Part shown: in pieces, positions 28,464 through 37,046 of the stretch
Position numbering within the stretch: the first letter of the stretch is position 1
Layout of the letters: every line of letters begins with the position of its first letter
Assembly (NCBI RefSeq): GCF_024105665.1
Contig: NZ_JAAAMK010000004.1
Span: 231,487-295,486, forward strand
Reading direction: 5' to 3'
Origin: Aliihoeflea aestuarii
Lineage (GTDB): Bacteria; Pseudomonadota; Alphaproteobacteria; Rhizobiales; Rhizobiaceae
DNA length: 64,000 bases
Notes under the pieces: generated by a model
The model's input: only the letters and a program-made list of their open reading frames with translations
The model's database searches: none
What the model was told of the DNA's origin: nothing
Position numbers and translations under genes: made by a program

Positions 28464-29231
28464 TTGGAGGCGGTGGGCGCGTTTTTGCCGGACGGTCTGC
28501 CGGTCTGGGCCGCTGCGCTTCTCGTCGTCGCGAGCTTCTTCACATCCGCGCTGACGGCATCCTTCGGCGTCGGCGGCGGGATCGCCATGCTGGCGATGCT
28601 GGGGCTGTTCCTGCCGGTCGCGGCGCTGATCCCGGTCCATGGCGCGGTGCAGCTCGGCTCCAACACCGGCCGTGCCTGGCATCAGCGCGCCGCGATCCGG
28701 TACGGCATCTTCGTGCCGTTCCTTGCCGGCTCGCTCATCGGCGCCGTTGCCGGGGCCGCTATCGTGGTTCAATTGCCGGATGCTGTTTTGAAACTGGTGC
28801 TCGGCGCGTTCATCATCGCACTCACCTGGGCGAATATTCCCGGTTTCCAGAGGATCGGGCGCACAGGACTGGCCGTGGGCAGCGCCGTGACCGCACTCCT
28901 GACGATGATGGTCGGTGCCACCGGGCCGCTCGTTTCGAGCCTCTTCGCGCAGGTCATTCCCGACGACCGCAAAGCGCTGGTCGCGACCCATGCCGCCGGC
29001 ATGACGGTCCAGCATTTCCTCAAGATCATCGTCTTCGGCCTTGCCGGTTTCGCCTTCGCCGCGTGGCTGCCGCTGATCGCGGTGATGATCGTCTCGGGCT
29101 ATCTCGGCACGGTCTATGGCAGCCGCTGGCTGGACCGCCTGCCCGAAGAGGCGTTTCGCAAATGGTTCAGGATCGGTCTGACGCTGCTGGCGCTCGATCT
29201 GGTGCGGCAGGGGCTTTTCGCGCTCGCCTGA
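28464..29231 (+). CDS. TauE/SafE family membrane permease
   Basis: About 255 residues with 7-8 hydrophobic helices and the DUF81 signature ASFFTSALTASFGVGGGIAMLAML, repeated in part near GAIITL-like second half. The family exports sulfite, sulfoacetate or related anions at the inner membrane; the substrate here is unknown. The start is uncertain: TTG 28464, GTG 28473 or TTG 28485 all lie in frame, and GGAGG at 28466-28470 is badly spaced for each. Confidence 0.82.
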   Translation: MEAVGAFLPDGLPVWAAALLVVASFFTSALTASFGVGGGIAMLAMLGLFLPVAALIPVHGAVQLGSNTGRAWHQRAAIRYGIFVPFLAGSLIGAVAGAAIVVQLPDAVLKLVLGAFIIALTWANIPGFQRIGRTGLAVGSAVTALLTMMVGATGPLVSSLFAQVIPDDRKALVATHAAGMTVQHFLKIIVFGLAGFAFAAWLPLIAVMIVSGYLGTVYGSRWLDRLPEEAFRKWFRIGLTLLALDLVRQGLFALA

Positions 29232-29310
29232 TCTGGCTCGGTGCTTGTGCGGTCGTGGCGCTGCCGCCAACATGGCGGACCCTCTATCGAGGGTGAGGAG
29301 GAGATGTTCG

Positions 29311-30543
29311 TTGGAGCCTATTCCCGATCCTGATCGCGTGAGCCAGATCGACGGGCGCTATGCCTGGACGCGGCTCGTCATGTCCGTTTTGATCGCCACG
29401 ATCGGCTCGGTCGGCATGTGGTCGGTCGTCGTCGTCATGCCGGCGATCGAGGCCGAATTCGGCACGCTGCGGGCGCAGGCCTCGCTCCCCTATACGATGA
29501 CGATGGTCGGCTTCGCGCTCGGCAATGTCTATATGGGCCGGTTCGTCGACCGCGCCGGAATCCTGCTGCCGGTCGTAGCCTCGGCGCTGGCGCTCGCCGT
29601 GGGATATGCGGCAGCGGCCGCCGCGCCGTCGATCTGGGTTTTCGCCATCGTGCAGGCGATCATCGGTTTCGGCGCGTCGGCGACTTTCGGCCCGCTGATC
29701 GCCGACATTTCGCACTGGTTCGTCAAAAGGCGCGGCGTCGCGGTCGCAGCGGCGGCGAGCGGCAATTATTTCGCCGGGGCAATCTGGCCGCTGGTCATGC
29801 AGGCGGTGCTGCCCGATCTCGGCTGGCGGATGACCTATCTTTTCATCGGGCTGTTCTGCATCGTCACCATGCTGCCGCTCGCTTGGGCCTTTTTGAGGAC
29901 ACGCGCGCCCGATCTGGGCTCCGGCGCCCATGTCAGCGTCCCGAAGCCGATGCGCGCGATCGACCTTTCGCCCCGCCAGCTCCAGATATTGCTGTCCATC
30001 GCGGGGCTCGGCTGCTGCGTCGCCATGGCGATGCCGCAGGTTCACATCGTCGCCTATTGCGTCGATCTCGGCTTCGGCGTCGGAACCGGCGCGGAAATGC
30101 TGTCGCTGATGCTGATCGGCGGCGTCGTCAGCCGCCTCGCGTCTGGTTTCCTCGCCGACTATATCGGCGGCGTGAAGACGCTGCTTCTCGGCTCCTTTTT
30201 CCAGATGTTGGCGCTCGCCGCCTATATCCCGTTCGACGGCCTCGCCTCGCTCTACCTCGTCTCGCTGGTCTTCGGCCTGTCGCAGGGCGGCATCGTGCCG
30301 AGCTACGCGCTCATCGTGCGCGAATACCTGCCCGCTCACGAGGCGGGGCGGCGCGTCGGCCTCGTCATCATGGCGACCATCGTCGGCATGGCGCTCGGCG
30401 GCTGGCTGTCGGGCTACATCTACGACCTGACGGGGTCCTATCAGGCCGCCTTCGTCAACGGCATCGCGTGGAACTTCATGAACGTGCTGATCATGGCCGC
30501 AATCCTGTGGCGAACGACGCGGTTGCGGCCGGGGGTTGCCTAG
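29311..30543 (+). CDS. MFS transporter
   Basis: 410 residues with 12 predicted helices and the MFS loop GRFVDRAGILLP after helix 2, plus ASGFLADYIGGVKTLL in the second half. The overall pattern resembles oxalate:formate or monocarboxylate-type permeases, but the substrate is not determinable. GAGGAGGAG lies 6-14 bases before TTG 29311, so that start is preferred over GTG 29338; the ATG at 29302 is out of frame. Confidence 0.85.
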   Translation: MEPIPDPDRVSQIDGRYAWTRLVMSVLIATIGSVGMWSVVVVMPAIEAEFGTLRAQASLPYTMTMVGFALGNVYMGRFVDRAGILLPVVASALALAVGYAAAAAAPSIWVFAIVQAIIGFGASATFGPLIADISHWFVKRRGVAVAAAASGNYFAGAIWPLVMQAVLPDLGWRMTYLFIGLFCIVTMLPLAWAFLRTRAPDLGSGAHVSVPKPMRAIDLSPRQLQILLSIAGLGCCVAMAMPQVHIVAYCVDLGFGVGTGAEMLSLMLIGGVVSRLASGFLADYIGGVKTLLLGSFFQMLALAAYIPFDGLASLYLVSLVFGLSQGGIVPSYALIVREYLPAHEAGRRVGLVIMATIVGMALGGWLSGYIYDLTGSYQAAFVNGIAWNFMNVLIMAAILWRTTRLRPGVA

Positions 30544-30576
30544 ATTCTCAGGCTCCGAGAGGTCGCGAATTCGAGC

Positions 30577-30605
30577 CATGGATTCCTGTGACGAGCACAG
30601 GAATG
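30577..30605. repeat. single family-A repeat unit
   Basis: One unpaired copy of CATGGATTCCTGTG-acgag-CACAGGAATG, 33 bases after the MFS stop. The remainder of the 314-base gap 30544-30857 shows no gene, hairpin terminator or other motif I can support. Confidence 0.85.
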
Positions 30606-30857
30606 TCTTTTACTTATGGGTGAGGCTGGGGTGGCCTCGCGTTTGCGGGTTGTCGTCCGTAGAGGAATCGGTTCGACGACCGTCGTCATCGAGGACCCAT
30701 ACCGCATCCAGCCTTGCATCGCTTGTTGACTTGAAGGGTGTGCCGGAAAAGACGCGCCCTCAACCGGCGCCAGGCCGCATACGCGCCGCACTCAATTACC
30801 AGACACTCATCGCCGCCGGAAAAAGCGAAACGAACCGGTCTCGTGGCAACCAGCAGT

Positions 30858-31223
30858 TCAATAACAGGACGTCAAAAACAGCACCGGCCCGAGCGAGAAC
30901 AGCGTCGAGCCGAGCGCCGCCCAAGCCGCCAGCCACGCGACGCTTTCGACGAAAGGTTTGAGCGTCAGCCCAGCGCCGCCCGCCGCCTCGCGATGTATTG
31001 CGGACACACGGACAACGACCCAGCCCGTGCCGAGCGAGACCAGAAGCAGTGCGACGAGCACGACGCGTTGCAGCGAGAGCGATCCCATGACCAGGATTTC
31101 GTCCCAGCCAAAAGCGCAGCCGACCGACAGCACCGAATAAAGCGCGACGAACGCGGCCGACCAGACGACGAAGCCTGCCATCATCCATGCAATCCGCCAT
31201 GCAGAGACGCGCTCGGCAATCAT
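30858..31223 (-). CDS. small membrane protein of the oxidase cluster
   Basis: 121 residues with three or four hydrophobic helices (GFVVWSAAFVALYSVLSVGC, VVLVALLLVSLGTGWVVV, AWLAAWAALGSTLFSLGPVL) and a C-terminal Cys-Tyr. ATG 31223 overlaps the fused oxidase stop by four bases, so it belongs to that operon and may be an accessory (subunit IV-like) polypeptide. No family was recognised. A longer same-strand frame to 31940 overlaps the oxidase gene and is not used. Confidence 0.65.
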   Translation of the reverse strand: MIAERVSAWRIAWMMAGFVVWSAAFVALYSVLSVGCAFGWDEILVMGSLSLQRVVLVALLLVSLGTGWVVVRVSAIHREAAGGAGLTLKPFVESVAWLAAWAALGSTLFSLGPVLFLTSCY

Positions 31224-33742
31224 TGCCCGCCTCCCGATGCCGAGACGATCAGCGGCATGATCAGCACCAGCGCGATGCCGAAGATGCCGGTCAGTGCCGT
31301 ATAATCGTGCCAAAGCTTGCCGATCCTCAAATCCAGGCTGCGCCGTGCCGAGACACGGCCCTGCGCGATGCGCCAGACGCCGAACAGGGCGAAGACCAGG
31401 CCGAGCGCCGAATGGACCGCGACATAGGCGAGCGTGAAGAACGCGGTCGCTGCATAGGCATGGCTGGTCGGATCGGGAAGCGCCGTCGCGATCAGATAAG
31501 CGATCAGGCCCGTTGCGAGGACATGCGCGCCGGCGCTCGCCAGAAGCAGCATCGACGCGCCGCCGCCCTGGGCATTGGCCGTCACGGCCATCCGTGCCGT
31601 CAGCGCCGCCCCGAGAAGTGTGATTGCCGCGAGCGCGGGCGGCAAAAGCCCCGTCTCGACCAGTTCGGTCGGCGGCCAGCCCGGAGCGACGAGCCACAGG
31701 AAGAAGACCGCGAAGATCAGCGAGGCGAAGAGCGTGCCGTTGCAGACCAGCGTGAACACCATCGCCCACCAGGACGGCGCACCCTCCGCCTCGTAATGCG
31801 TCGGCACGGCAATCCCGTGCCCGATCTCGAGGTCGCCATGGTCGTGGTCGAGACCGGTCGCATGCGTCCAGCACAGACACAGCACCAGCGTTACGCCAAG
31901 CGGGACAAGCGACCACCAGTAGATCTTGAACAGCAGGCACAGCACGAACGCGCCGATGGCGAGCGCGGTCCAGAGCGGCAGGTAGGTCGTCTGCGGCAGG
32001 ATGATCGTCTGGTCGGGCCGCCCCGATGTCATGTCGACGCCGAGGGTCTCCATCCAGCCATGGCGCGTGAAGCCGAGATAGCCTTTTCCGGCGGCCAGCT
32101 CGTTGCCGATTTCGTGCGGCTCCAGCATGTCGGCACGCCGGTCGACCAGCGGCAGCGAGGCGAAATTATAGGCAGGCGGCGGCGTCGTCTGCGCCCATTC
32201 CAGCGTTCGCGCGCCCCACGGATTGCGCCGGTACGGCTTGCCGAAGCGAAATTGCAAAACGATGTCGATGACGATCAGCGCGAAGCCCATCGTCAGGATG
32301 AACCCGCCGATCGAGGACAGCAAATTGAGCCAGTCCCAGCCGACGCCCGCCGGATAGGTATGCACGCGGCGCGGCATGCCGCGCAGGCCCGTCATGTGCA
32401 TCATGAAGAAGGTCATGTTGAAACCGACGAAGATGAGCCAAAAGGCCGGCACCGAAATGCGGTGCATCGTCAGGCGCCCGGTGACATGGGGCAGCCAGTA
32501 ATAGGCGGCGGCGAGCATCGGAAAGATGAAGCCGCCGACGAGCACGTAGTGCAGGTGAGCGACGACGAAATAGCTGTCGTGGACCTGCCAGTTGAACGGC
32601 ACCATGGCGAGCATCACGCCCGTCAGACCGCCGAGGACGAAGACGAACAGGAAGCCGAACACGTAGAGCATCGGCACGTCCATGCGCGGTCGTCCGTGGG
32701 CGAGTGTCGCCAGCCAGGCGAAGATCTGCACCGCTGTCGGGATCGCGACGAGCGCGCTTGCCGCCGAAAAGAAAGCGAGCGCCAGATGCGGAATGCCGAC
32801 CGTGAACATGTGGTGGACCCACAGGCCGAACGAGAGGAACGCCACCGCGATGATGGCGACGACGATGGCGCGATAGCCCATCAGTTCCTTGCGCGCGAAG
32901 ACCGGAATGATGGTCGAGATGGCACCTGCCGCCGGCAGGAAGATGATGTAGACCTCCGGGTGCCCGAACAGCCAGAACAGATGCTGCCACAACAGCGAAT
33001 CCCCGCCGCGTGTCGGGTCGAAGAAGGGCAGGTCAAAGGCGCGTTCGAGTTCGAGCAGGATCGAGCCGAGGATCAGCGGCGGGAAGCCGACCAGCATCAT
33101 TCCGGCGGTGATCAGCAGATACCAGCCCATGATCGGCATGCGGTTGAGCGACATGCCCGGCGCGCGCATCTTCAGGATCGTCACGGTGATCTCGACGGCG
33201 GCCGCGATCGCCGAAATCTCGACGAAGGTGATGCCCAGCAGCCAGACATCGGCATTGATGCCGGGCGCGTAGGTCGAGGACGACAGCGGCGTGTACATGA
33301 ACCAGCCGCTGTCGGGCGCGACGCCCATCAGCATCGCCACGATCAGGATGGAGCCGCCGAAGATGTAGCAGTAGAAACCCAGCGCAGTGAGCCGGGGAAA
33401 AGCGAGATCGCGCGCACCCAGAAGCTTTGGCAGGAAATAGATCGCCATACCTTCGAACATCGGGATGGCGAAGAGGAACATCATCACCGTGCCGTGCATG
33501 GTGAAAATCTGGTTGTAGATTTCCGGCCCGACGAACGCGGTGTTCGGCGTAGCCAACTGTGCGCGGATCAGCATCGACAGGATGCCGCCTATGGCGAAGA
33601 ACACAAAGGCGGCGACCATGAATCGCTTGCCGATGATATTGTGGTTGACGGCGGCGAGGCGCTGTAGCCCCGGTCCGGTCTTCCAGATGTCATGCAATTC
33701 GCGGTGAAGCCGAATGGCGTTGGACCTGCGCTGCTCGCTCAT
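31220..33742 (-). CDS. ctaD: cytochrome c oxidase subunit I/III fusion
   Basis: 840 residues. Residues 1 to about 560 are subunit I with all cofactor ligands: the low-spin haem His in FTMHGTVMMF, WLFGHPEVYIIFLP (CuB His, Glu of the D-channel type A1 and the cross-linked Tyr), WVHHMFTVG (two CuB His) and VAHLHYVLVGG (haem a3 and low-spin His). About 600-840 is subunit III (WWAMVFTLVCNGTLFASLIFAVF, then VHSALGLVFALFGVWR). The start is ATG 33742, overlapping the ctaC stop by four bases. It reduces O2 and pumps protons at the inner membrane. The fusion and the small cluster mark it as an alternative oxidase rather than the main ctaCDGE set. Confidence 0.9.
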   Translation of the reverse strand: MSEQRRSNAIRLHRELHDIWKTGPGLQRLAAVNHNIIGKRFMVAAFVFFAIGGILSMLIRAQLATPNTAFVGPEIYNQIFTMHGTVMMFLFAIPMFEGMAIYFLPKLLGARDLAFPRLTALGFYCYIFGGSILIVAMLMGVAPDSGWFMYTPLSSSTYAPGINADVWLLGITFVEISAIAAAVEITVTILKMRAPGMSLNRMPIMGWYLLITAGMMLVGFPPLILGSILLELERAFDLPFFDPTRGGDSLLWQHLFWLFGHPEVYIIFLPAAGAISTIIPVFARKELMGYRAIVVAIIAVAFLSFGLWVHHMFTVGIPHLALAFFSAASALVAIPTAVQIFAWLATLAHGRPRMDVPMLYVFGFLFVFVLGGLTGVMLAMVPFNWQVHDSYFVVAHLHYVLVGGFIFPMLAAAYYWLPHVTGRLTMHRISVPAFWLIFVGFNMTFFMMHMTGLRGMPRRVHTYPAGVGWDWLNLLSSIGGFILTMGFALIVIDIVLQFRFGKPYRRNPWGARTLEWAQTTPPPAYNFASLPLVDRRADMLEPHEIGNELAAGKGYLGFTRHGWMETLGVDMTSGRPDQTIILPQTTYLPLWTALAIGAFVLCLLFKIYWWSLVPLGVTLVLCLCWTHATGLDHDHGDLEIGHGIAVPTHYEAEGAPSWWAMVFTLVCNGTLFASLIFAVFFLWLVAPGWPPTELVETGLLPPALAAITLLGAALTARMAVTANAQGGGASMLLLASAGAHVLATGLIAYLIATALPDPTSHAYAATAFFTLAYVAVHSALGLVFALFGVWRIAQGRVSARRSLDLRIGKLWHDYTALTGIFGIALVLIMPLIVSASGGGQ

Positions 33743-34467
33743 CGGCCGCTCCTTGCAATTGCGGCAGCGCGTGCGGCCTCGTAATCTTCGGGCGCGTGGG
33801 CGATGACTGCAAAGCGCATGCGCGTGTGGCCGTCGCCGCAAAACTCGGCGCACACGCCGCGATAGGTGCCGGGCCGGTCTGCCTCGATGCGCAGCACGTT
33901 TTCGTGGCCGGGGATCGCGTCCACCTTGCCGGCAAGACGCGGCACCCAGAAGGAGTGGATGACGTCCGAGGTCGTCACGACGACATCGACCGGCGCTCCG
34001 GCCGGGATGTGCAGTTGCAGCGTTTGCCCCTCGGCATCGTCATAGCCGAACTGCCAGTTCCATTGATGCGCCATGGCATAAACGCGCGGCGGCTGGTCCT
34101 CCATCGGTTTCGGGATCAGCCGCTCGCCAAGCACGAAGGCGGCGGTGACGAGCGCGGTCAGGACGATGGTCGGCATGATCAGCCCGCCGCCGACGATCCA
34201 CTGGCCGACGCTGAACCGCGACAGCATCTGCGGTCGATAAAAGGCGAGTGCATAGAGCACCCCGACCAGCAGGAAGAGCGCGGCCGCGCCCCAGAACATG
34301 ATCCACCATAAAATCGCGATGTTCGACGCCGCCGGACCGGCGGGATCGAGCGTGGAGAGCGGGCCGGAACATGCGGCGAGCGGCAAGGCCAGAACGGCGG
34401 TCGCCGCCAAGCGCCACTCGACACGGCAAACGCGCGCGCTAGAATCTTGATCTGCGGAACGGGGCAG
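33739..34467 (-). CDS. ctaC: cytochrome c oxidase subunit II (lipoprotein-type)
   Basis: About 242 residues. A signal with lipobox LPLAAC precedes two transmembrane helices (WWIMFWGAAALFLLVGVLYAL and LIMPTIVLTALVTAAFVLG). The cupredoxin domain carries the CuA ligands HSFWVP, then CAEFCGDGHTRM (Cys, Glu, Cys, His, Met all present). It accepts electrons from cytochrome c. No ATG/GTG start precedes the signal in frame; CTG 34467, six bases after GGAG, is the best candidate, a TTG further in would leave an uncharged signal. The N-terminus is therefore provisional. Confidence 0.85.
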   Translation of the reverse strand: MPRSADQDSSARVCRVEWRLAATAVLALPLAACSGPLSTLDPAGPAASNIAILWWIMFWGAAALFLLVGVLYALAFYRPQMLSRFSVGQWIVGGGLIMPTIVLTALVTAAFVLGERLIPKPMEDQPPRVYAMAHQWNWQFGYDDAEGQTLQLHIPAGAPVDVVVTTSDVIHSFWVPRLAGKVDAIPGHENVLRIEADRPGTYRGVCAEFCGDGHTRMRFAVIAHAPEDYEAARAAAIARSGR

Positions 34468-34503
34468 GGTCGTCTCCGTTGAGATTGAAACCGAGGGCAG
34501 GGC

Positions 34504-35004
34504 ATGAGCGAGACGCGCGACCGGGGCAATCCCGTTATTGAGGAAGTGATCGAGGAGGATATCGCCTCCACGGTGGCCGTCGCCGGCCATCCCATCCATG
34601 CCATGAGCGTTCATTTTCCGATCGCGCTCGTCTTTGCGGTGCTCGGCTGCGACATCTTCTACTGGTGGTCGGGCGATCCGTTCTGGGTGCGCGTCAGCAT
34701 CTGGGCGGCCGGCTTCGCCTTTGCGACCGGCGTCGCCGCCGGCATCGTCGGTACGCTGGAACTGCTGCTTGTGCCGGGCATCCGCATGCGCGTAGCAAGC
34801 TGGACACATGCGGTCGCGGCCATGACGCTCATCGCCATCGCCGGCACGAATTGGGGCCTGCGCCTCATCGAGCCGGGCGCGATCCTGCCGCACGGATTGC
34901 TCCTGTCCGTTCTCGCCTCGATCTTCACGGGGCTGGCCGGCTGGCATGGCGGAAAGCTGGTCTTCGATCACGGTGTCGGCCTCATCGTGACAGCCAAGGA
35001 ATGA
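34504..35004 (+). CDS. DUF2231 membrane protein
   Basis: 166 residues with four helices and the family start AGHPIHAMSVHFPIALVFAV. DUF2231 proteins commonly sit beside alternative oxidase genes and may bind haem or quinone, though this is unproven. It starts 36 bases from ctaC on the other strand and its last 23 bases overlap the 3' end of the CopD gene. Confidence 0.8.
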   Translation: MSETRDRGNPVIEEVIEEDIASTVAVAGHPIHAMSVHFPIALVFAVLGCDIFYWWSGDPFWVRVSIWAAGFAFATGVAAGIVGTLELLLVPGIRMRVASWTHAVAAMTLIAIAGTNWGLRLIEPGAILPHGLLLSVLASIFTGLAGWHGGKLVFDHGVGLIVTAKE

Positions 35005-35482
35005 ATTCGCCGATGATATCACGCAGCGCGCCCGGCCGCGTCAGGTCCATCGGCAGCCAGTCCCAATGCAAGGGCGGCTTGGCTAGCACGACGATCAGGA
35101 TCGCCAGCGTCACCAGCGTGGTGACGATCGTCACGGCGACGAAACGCCACGCCGGATAACGTTCTCCATCCTCGAACAGGCGGATGATCACCAGCCCCGT
35201 CAAAATGTGGATGACGACCAGCACGCCGACAAACGCCATCTTCACCGAAAACCATTCGACGAAGGTCGCCTGCAGGAAGATCAGGCCGATGCCCGAGCCG
35301 ATCGCGACGAAAGCGGCCGGCGAGATCAGCGAGACGTAAGCGAAGCGCACCAGTCCCTGAAGGCGATAGAGCGCCTCGTCGTTCTCGACGCGGTGACGCT
35401 GCGCGTAAAGACCGGGCAGGCATATCAGCCCGGCGCACCAGATGGAGATCGCCGCCATATGGATGAATTTCAGCCAGACCAT
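34982..35482 (-). CDS. CopD-family membrane protein
   Basis: 166 residues from ATG 35482, which overlaps the ctaG stop (ATGA). Four helices with KFIHMAAISIWCAGLICLPGLYAQRH and VIIRLFEDGERYPAWRF match the CopD/copper-resistance D family. In this setting it probably helps copper or haem supply to the oxidase. It overlaps the convergent DUF2231 gene by 23 bases. Confidence 0.78.
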   Translation of the reverse strand: MVWLKFIHMAAISIWCAGLICLPGLYAQRHRVENDEALYRLQGLVRFAYVSLISPAAFVAIGSGIGLIFLQATFVEWFSVKMAFVGVLVVIHILTGLVIIRLFEDGERYPAWRFVAVTIVTTLVTLAILIVVLAKPPLHWDWLPMDLTRPGALRDIIGEFIPWLSR

Positions 35483-36231
35483 CAGCGCGGCCGGTCCGCC
35501 GAGAAGGCTTCGGACTGGCCGAACTGACGCCACGCGATGATCAGTGCCACCGCCAGATAGGGCAGCGCCGCCGGCACCCACATCAAGAGGCCGGCGAGTT
35601 GCTGATCAGCGAGCGGCGTCAGGCCATAGGGCAGCGTCGTCGTCATATGCGGCTCATAAAGCGGGCGGCCGGCGAAGGTCAAAAGCGCGCCGAGCATGCC
35701 CATCTGCACGATCGAGCCGAGCAGCGCAAAGAGCGCCGAGCCGGGACGCGCGGCGAAGATCGCCTGCCACAGGAAGAAGGCCGAGAAAAACAAGGTCAGT
35801 TCCATCAGCCAATAGACCGGAACGGAGGCGAGCGCCCATTCATACGGCACCGGCGCATGCCAGATCCACATCAGGACGGTGTGGGCGAGAAAGAACGGCG
35901 AGACGGGCAGTCGCAAGAACCGCGTCGGCATCGCCAGTGCCAGAAGCGGCGCGGCGAAGGCGACAAGCAGGAGGTGATGGGCGATGCGGGCGGAAAAAAG
36001 CGCGGCGGACAGCGCGCAGATGGGGGAGACAAAAGCGACAACCAGAACGGCGAGCGCGCCCGCGCCATAGGGCGACCGGGCCGCCTCGCGCAGGCCGGAG
36101 CGCGAGGTAAAGAGGGCGCAACCGCCGATCAGCGCGAAGATCGCGATCAGCAACGGATCGAAATTCCATGTCGACCACAGATCGGCGGGCAGGGGCGCGG
36201 GGCCGCAATAGGGGATCAAAGTGGCGCTCAT
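35482..36231 (-). CDS. ctaG: cytochrome c oxidase assembly protein CtaG (caa3 type)
   Basis: 249 residues from ATG 36231, with seven hydrophobic helices. Family-typical segments are AHHLLLVAFAAPLLAL, LMWIWHAPVPYEWAL and the C-terminal PLADQQLAGLLMWVPAALPYL. This is the Bacillus-type CtaG (caa3_CtaG family), not the Cox11-type copper chaperone. It presumably supports CuB insertion or complex assembly. The in-frame extension to 36294 reads into a repeat-flanked gap and is not used. Confidence 0.85.
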   Translation of the reverse strand: MSATLIPYCGPAPLPADLWSTWNFDPLLIAIFALIGGCALFTSRSGLREAARSPYGAGALAVLVVAFVSPICALSAALFSARIAHHLLLVAFAAPLLALAMPTRFLRLPVSPFFLAHTVLMWIWHAPVPYEWALASVPVYWLMELTLFFSAFFLWQAIFAARPGSALFALLGSIVQMGMLGALLTFAGRPLYEPHMTTTLPYGLTPLADQQLAGLLMWVPAALPYLAVALIIAWRQFGQSEAFSADRPR

Positions 36232-36291
36232 GGGCGAACTCGCTTCGCGGCCGGCTGTTCTGACAGGGAGAGACTTGCTCCAACGGCGAGG

Positions 36292-36411
36292 CATGGATTC
36301 CTGTGACGAGCACAGGAATGACGGTTGTGGGAAGTCAATCCCAGCTTTGACGCGTGACGACTGACACTAACGTTGCCGCCGTCATTCCTGTGCTCGTCAC
36401 AGGAATCCATG
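36292..36411. repeat. paired REP-like palindromic repeat (family A)
   Basis: Forward unit 36292-36324 and inverted unit 36379-36411 with the same hairpin core as at 9853-9973. It sits within the 371-base gap (36232-36602) upstream of ctaG. Beyond this pair and the small palindrome at 36543-36561, the gap shows nothing else. Confidence 0.9.
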
Positions 36412-36542
36412 CCTCGATGGTTTCTCTGGGCGATTGGCTTCGTGGCGTGGCGCGGCAACCTCACCTGTGCGCCCGCATTGGCTTGGTCTGCGACCGCAGC
36501 CGAATTATGAATTGTCCAATCGAACACGCGCTTCCCCTCAAG

Positions 36543-36561
36543 CGTTCACATGGTGTGAACG
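36543..36561. promoter_or_regulatory. perfect inverted repeat downstream of ridA
   Basis: CGTTCACA-TGG-TGTGAACG, 8-bp arms with a 3-base spacer. It could be a weak terminator hairpin for the leftward ridA transcript (no T-run follows) or an operator for the ctaG cluster about 310 bases downstream. The two readings cannot be separated from sequence. Confidence 0.35.
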
Positions 36562-36602
36562 TCAGCGACGGTTTGCAGGTTCCATCGAATCTGCACGAAG
36601 TA

Positions 36603-37010
36603 TCAATCCGGCAGGACGGCGGTCGCCTCGATCTCGACCTTGGCATCGTCCTCAATCAGCGCGACGACCTGCACCATCGCCATTGCGGGGAAGTTGCGGC
36701 CGATAACCTCGCGATAGGCTGCGCCGATGCCTTTCAGATTGTCGAGATAGGCGCGCTTGTCGGTGACGTACCACGTCATGCGCGTCAGGTGCTGCGGCCC
36801 TGCGCCCGCCTCGGCGAGGATGTCGACGATATTCTGCAATGTCTGGCGGGTCTGGCCGACGAGGTCCTGCACCTCGAACACCTGATCGCCGTTCCAGCCG
36901 ATCTGGCCGCCGACATAGATGGTGCGGCCTTTCGCGGCCACGCCGTTTGCGTAGCCGGACGCTTTCTTCCAGTTGGCCGGATGCAGGATTTCGTGAACGG
37001 GAGCGGTCAT
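36603..37010 (-). CDS. RidA-family enamine/imine deaminase
   Basis: 135 residues of the YjgF/YER057c/UK114 family (GRTIYVGGQIGWNGDQ, LVGQTRQTLQNIVDILAEAGAG, VEIEATAVLPD). Family members hydrolyse reactive 2-aminoacrylate-type enamines and imines. The conserved substrate-carboxylate Arg of classical RidA near the C-terminus is not in its usual place, so it is a RidA-like subgroup. Thirty-six bases after livF, last gene of the leftward anthranilate operon, where it could act on the amino-enoyl intermediates. Confidence 0.85.
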   Translation of the reverse strand: MTAPVHEILHPANWKKASGYANGVAAKGRTIYVGGQIGWNGDQVFEVQDLVGQTRQTLQNIVDILAEAGAGPQHLTRMTWYVTDKRAYLDNLKGIGAAYREVIGRNFPAMAMVQVVALIEDDAKVEIEATAVLPD

Positions 37011-37046
37011 GGTCGTTTCCTTCGATGCCGGTTCTTTGCCGGCTTT

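Noticed and set aside
31187..33667. 826-codon open frame on the plus strand opposite the oxidase subunit I/III gene
   Set aside because: Extremely Arg/Glu/Asp/His-rich with no domain, and exactly antisense to a gene with all cofactor ligands. A G+C-bias shadow.
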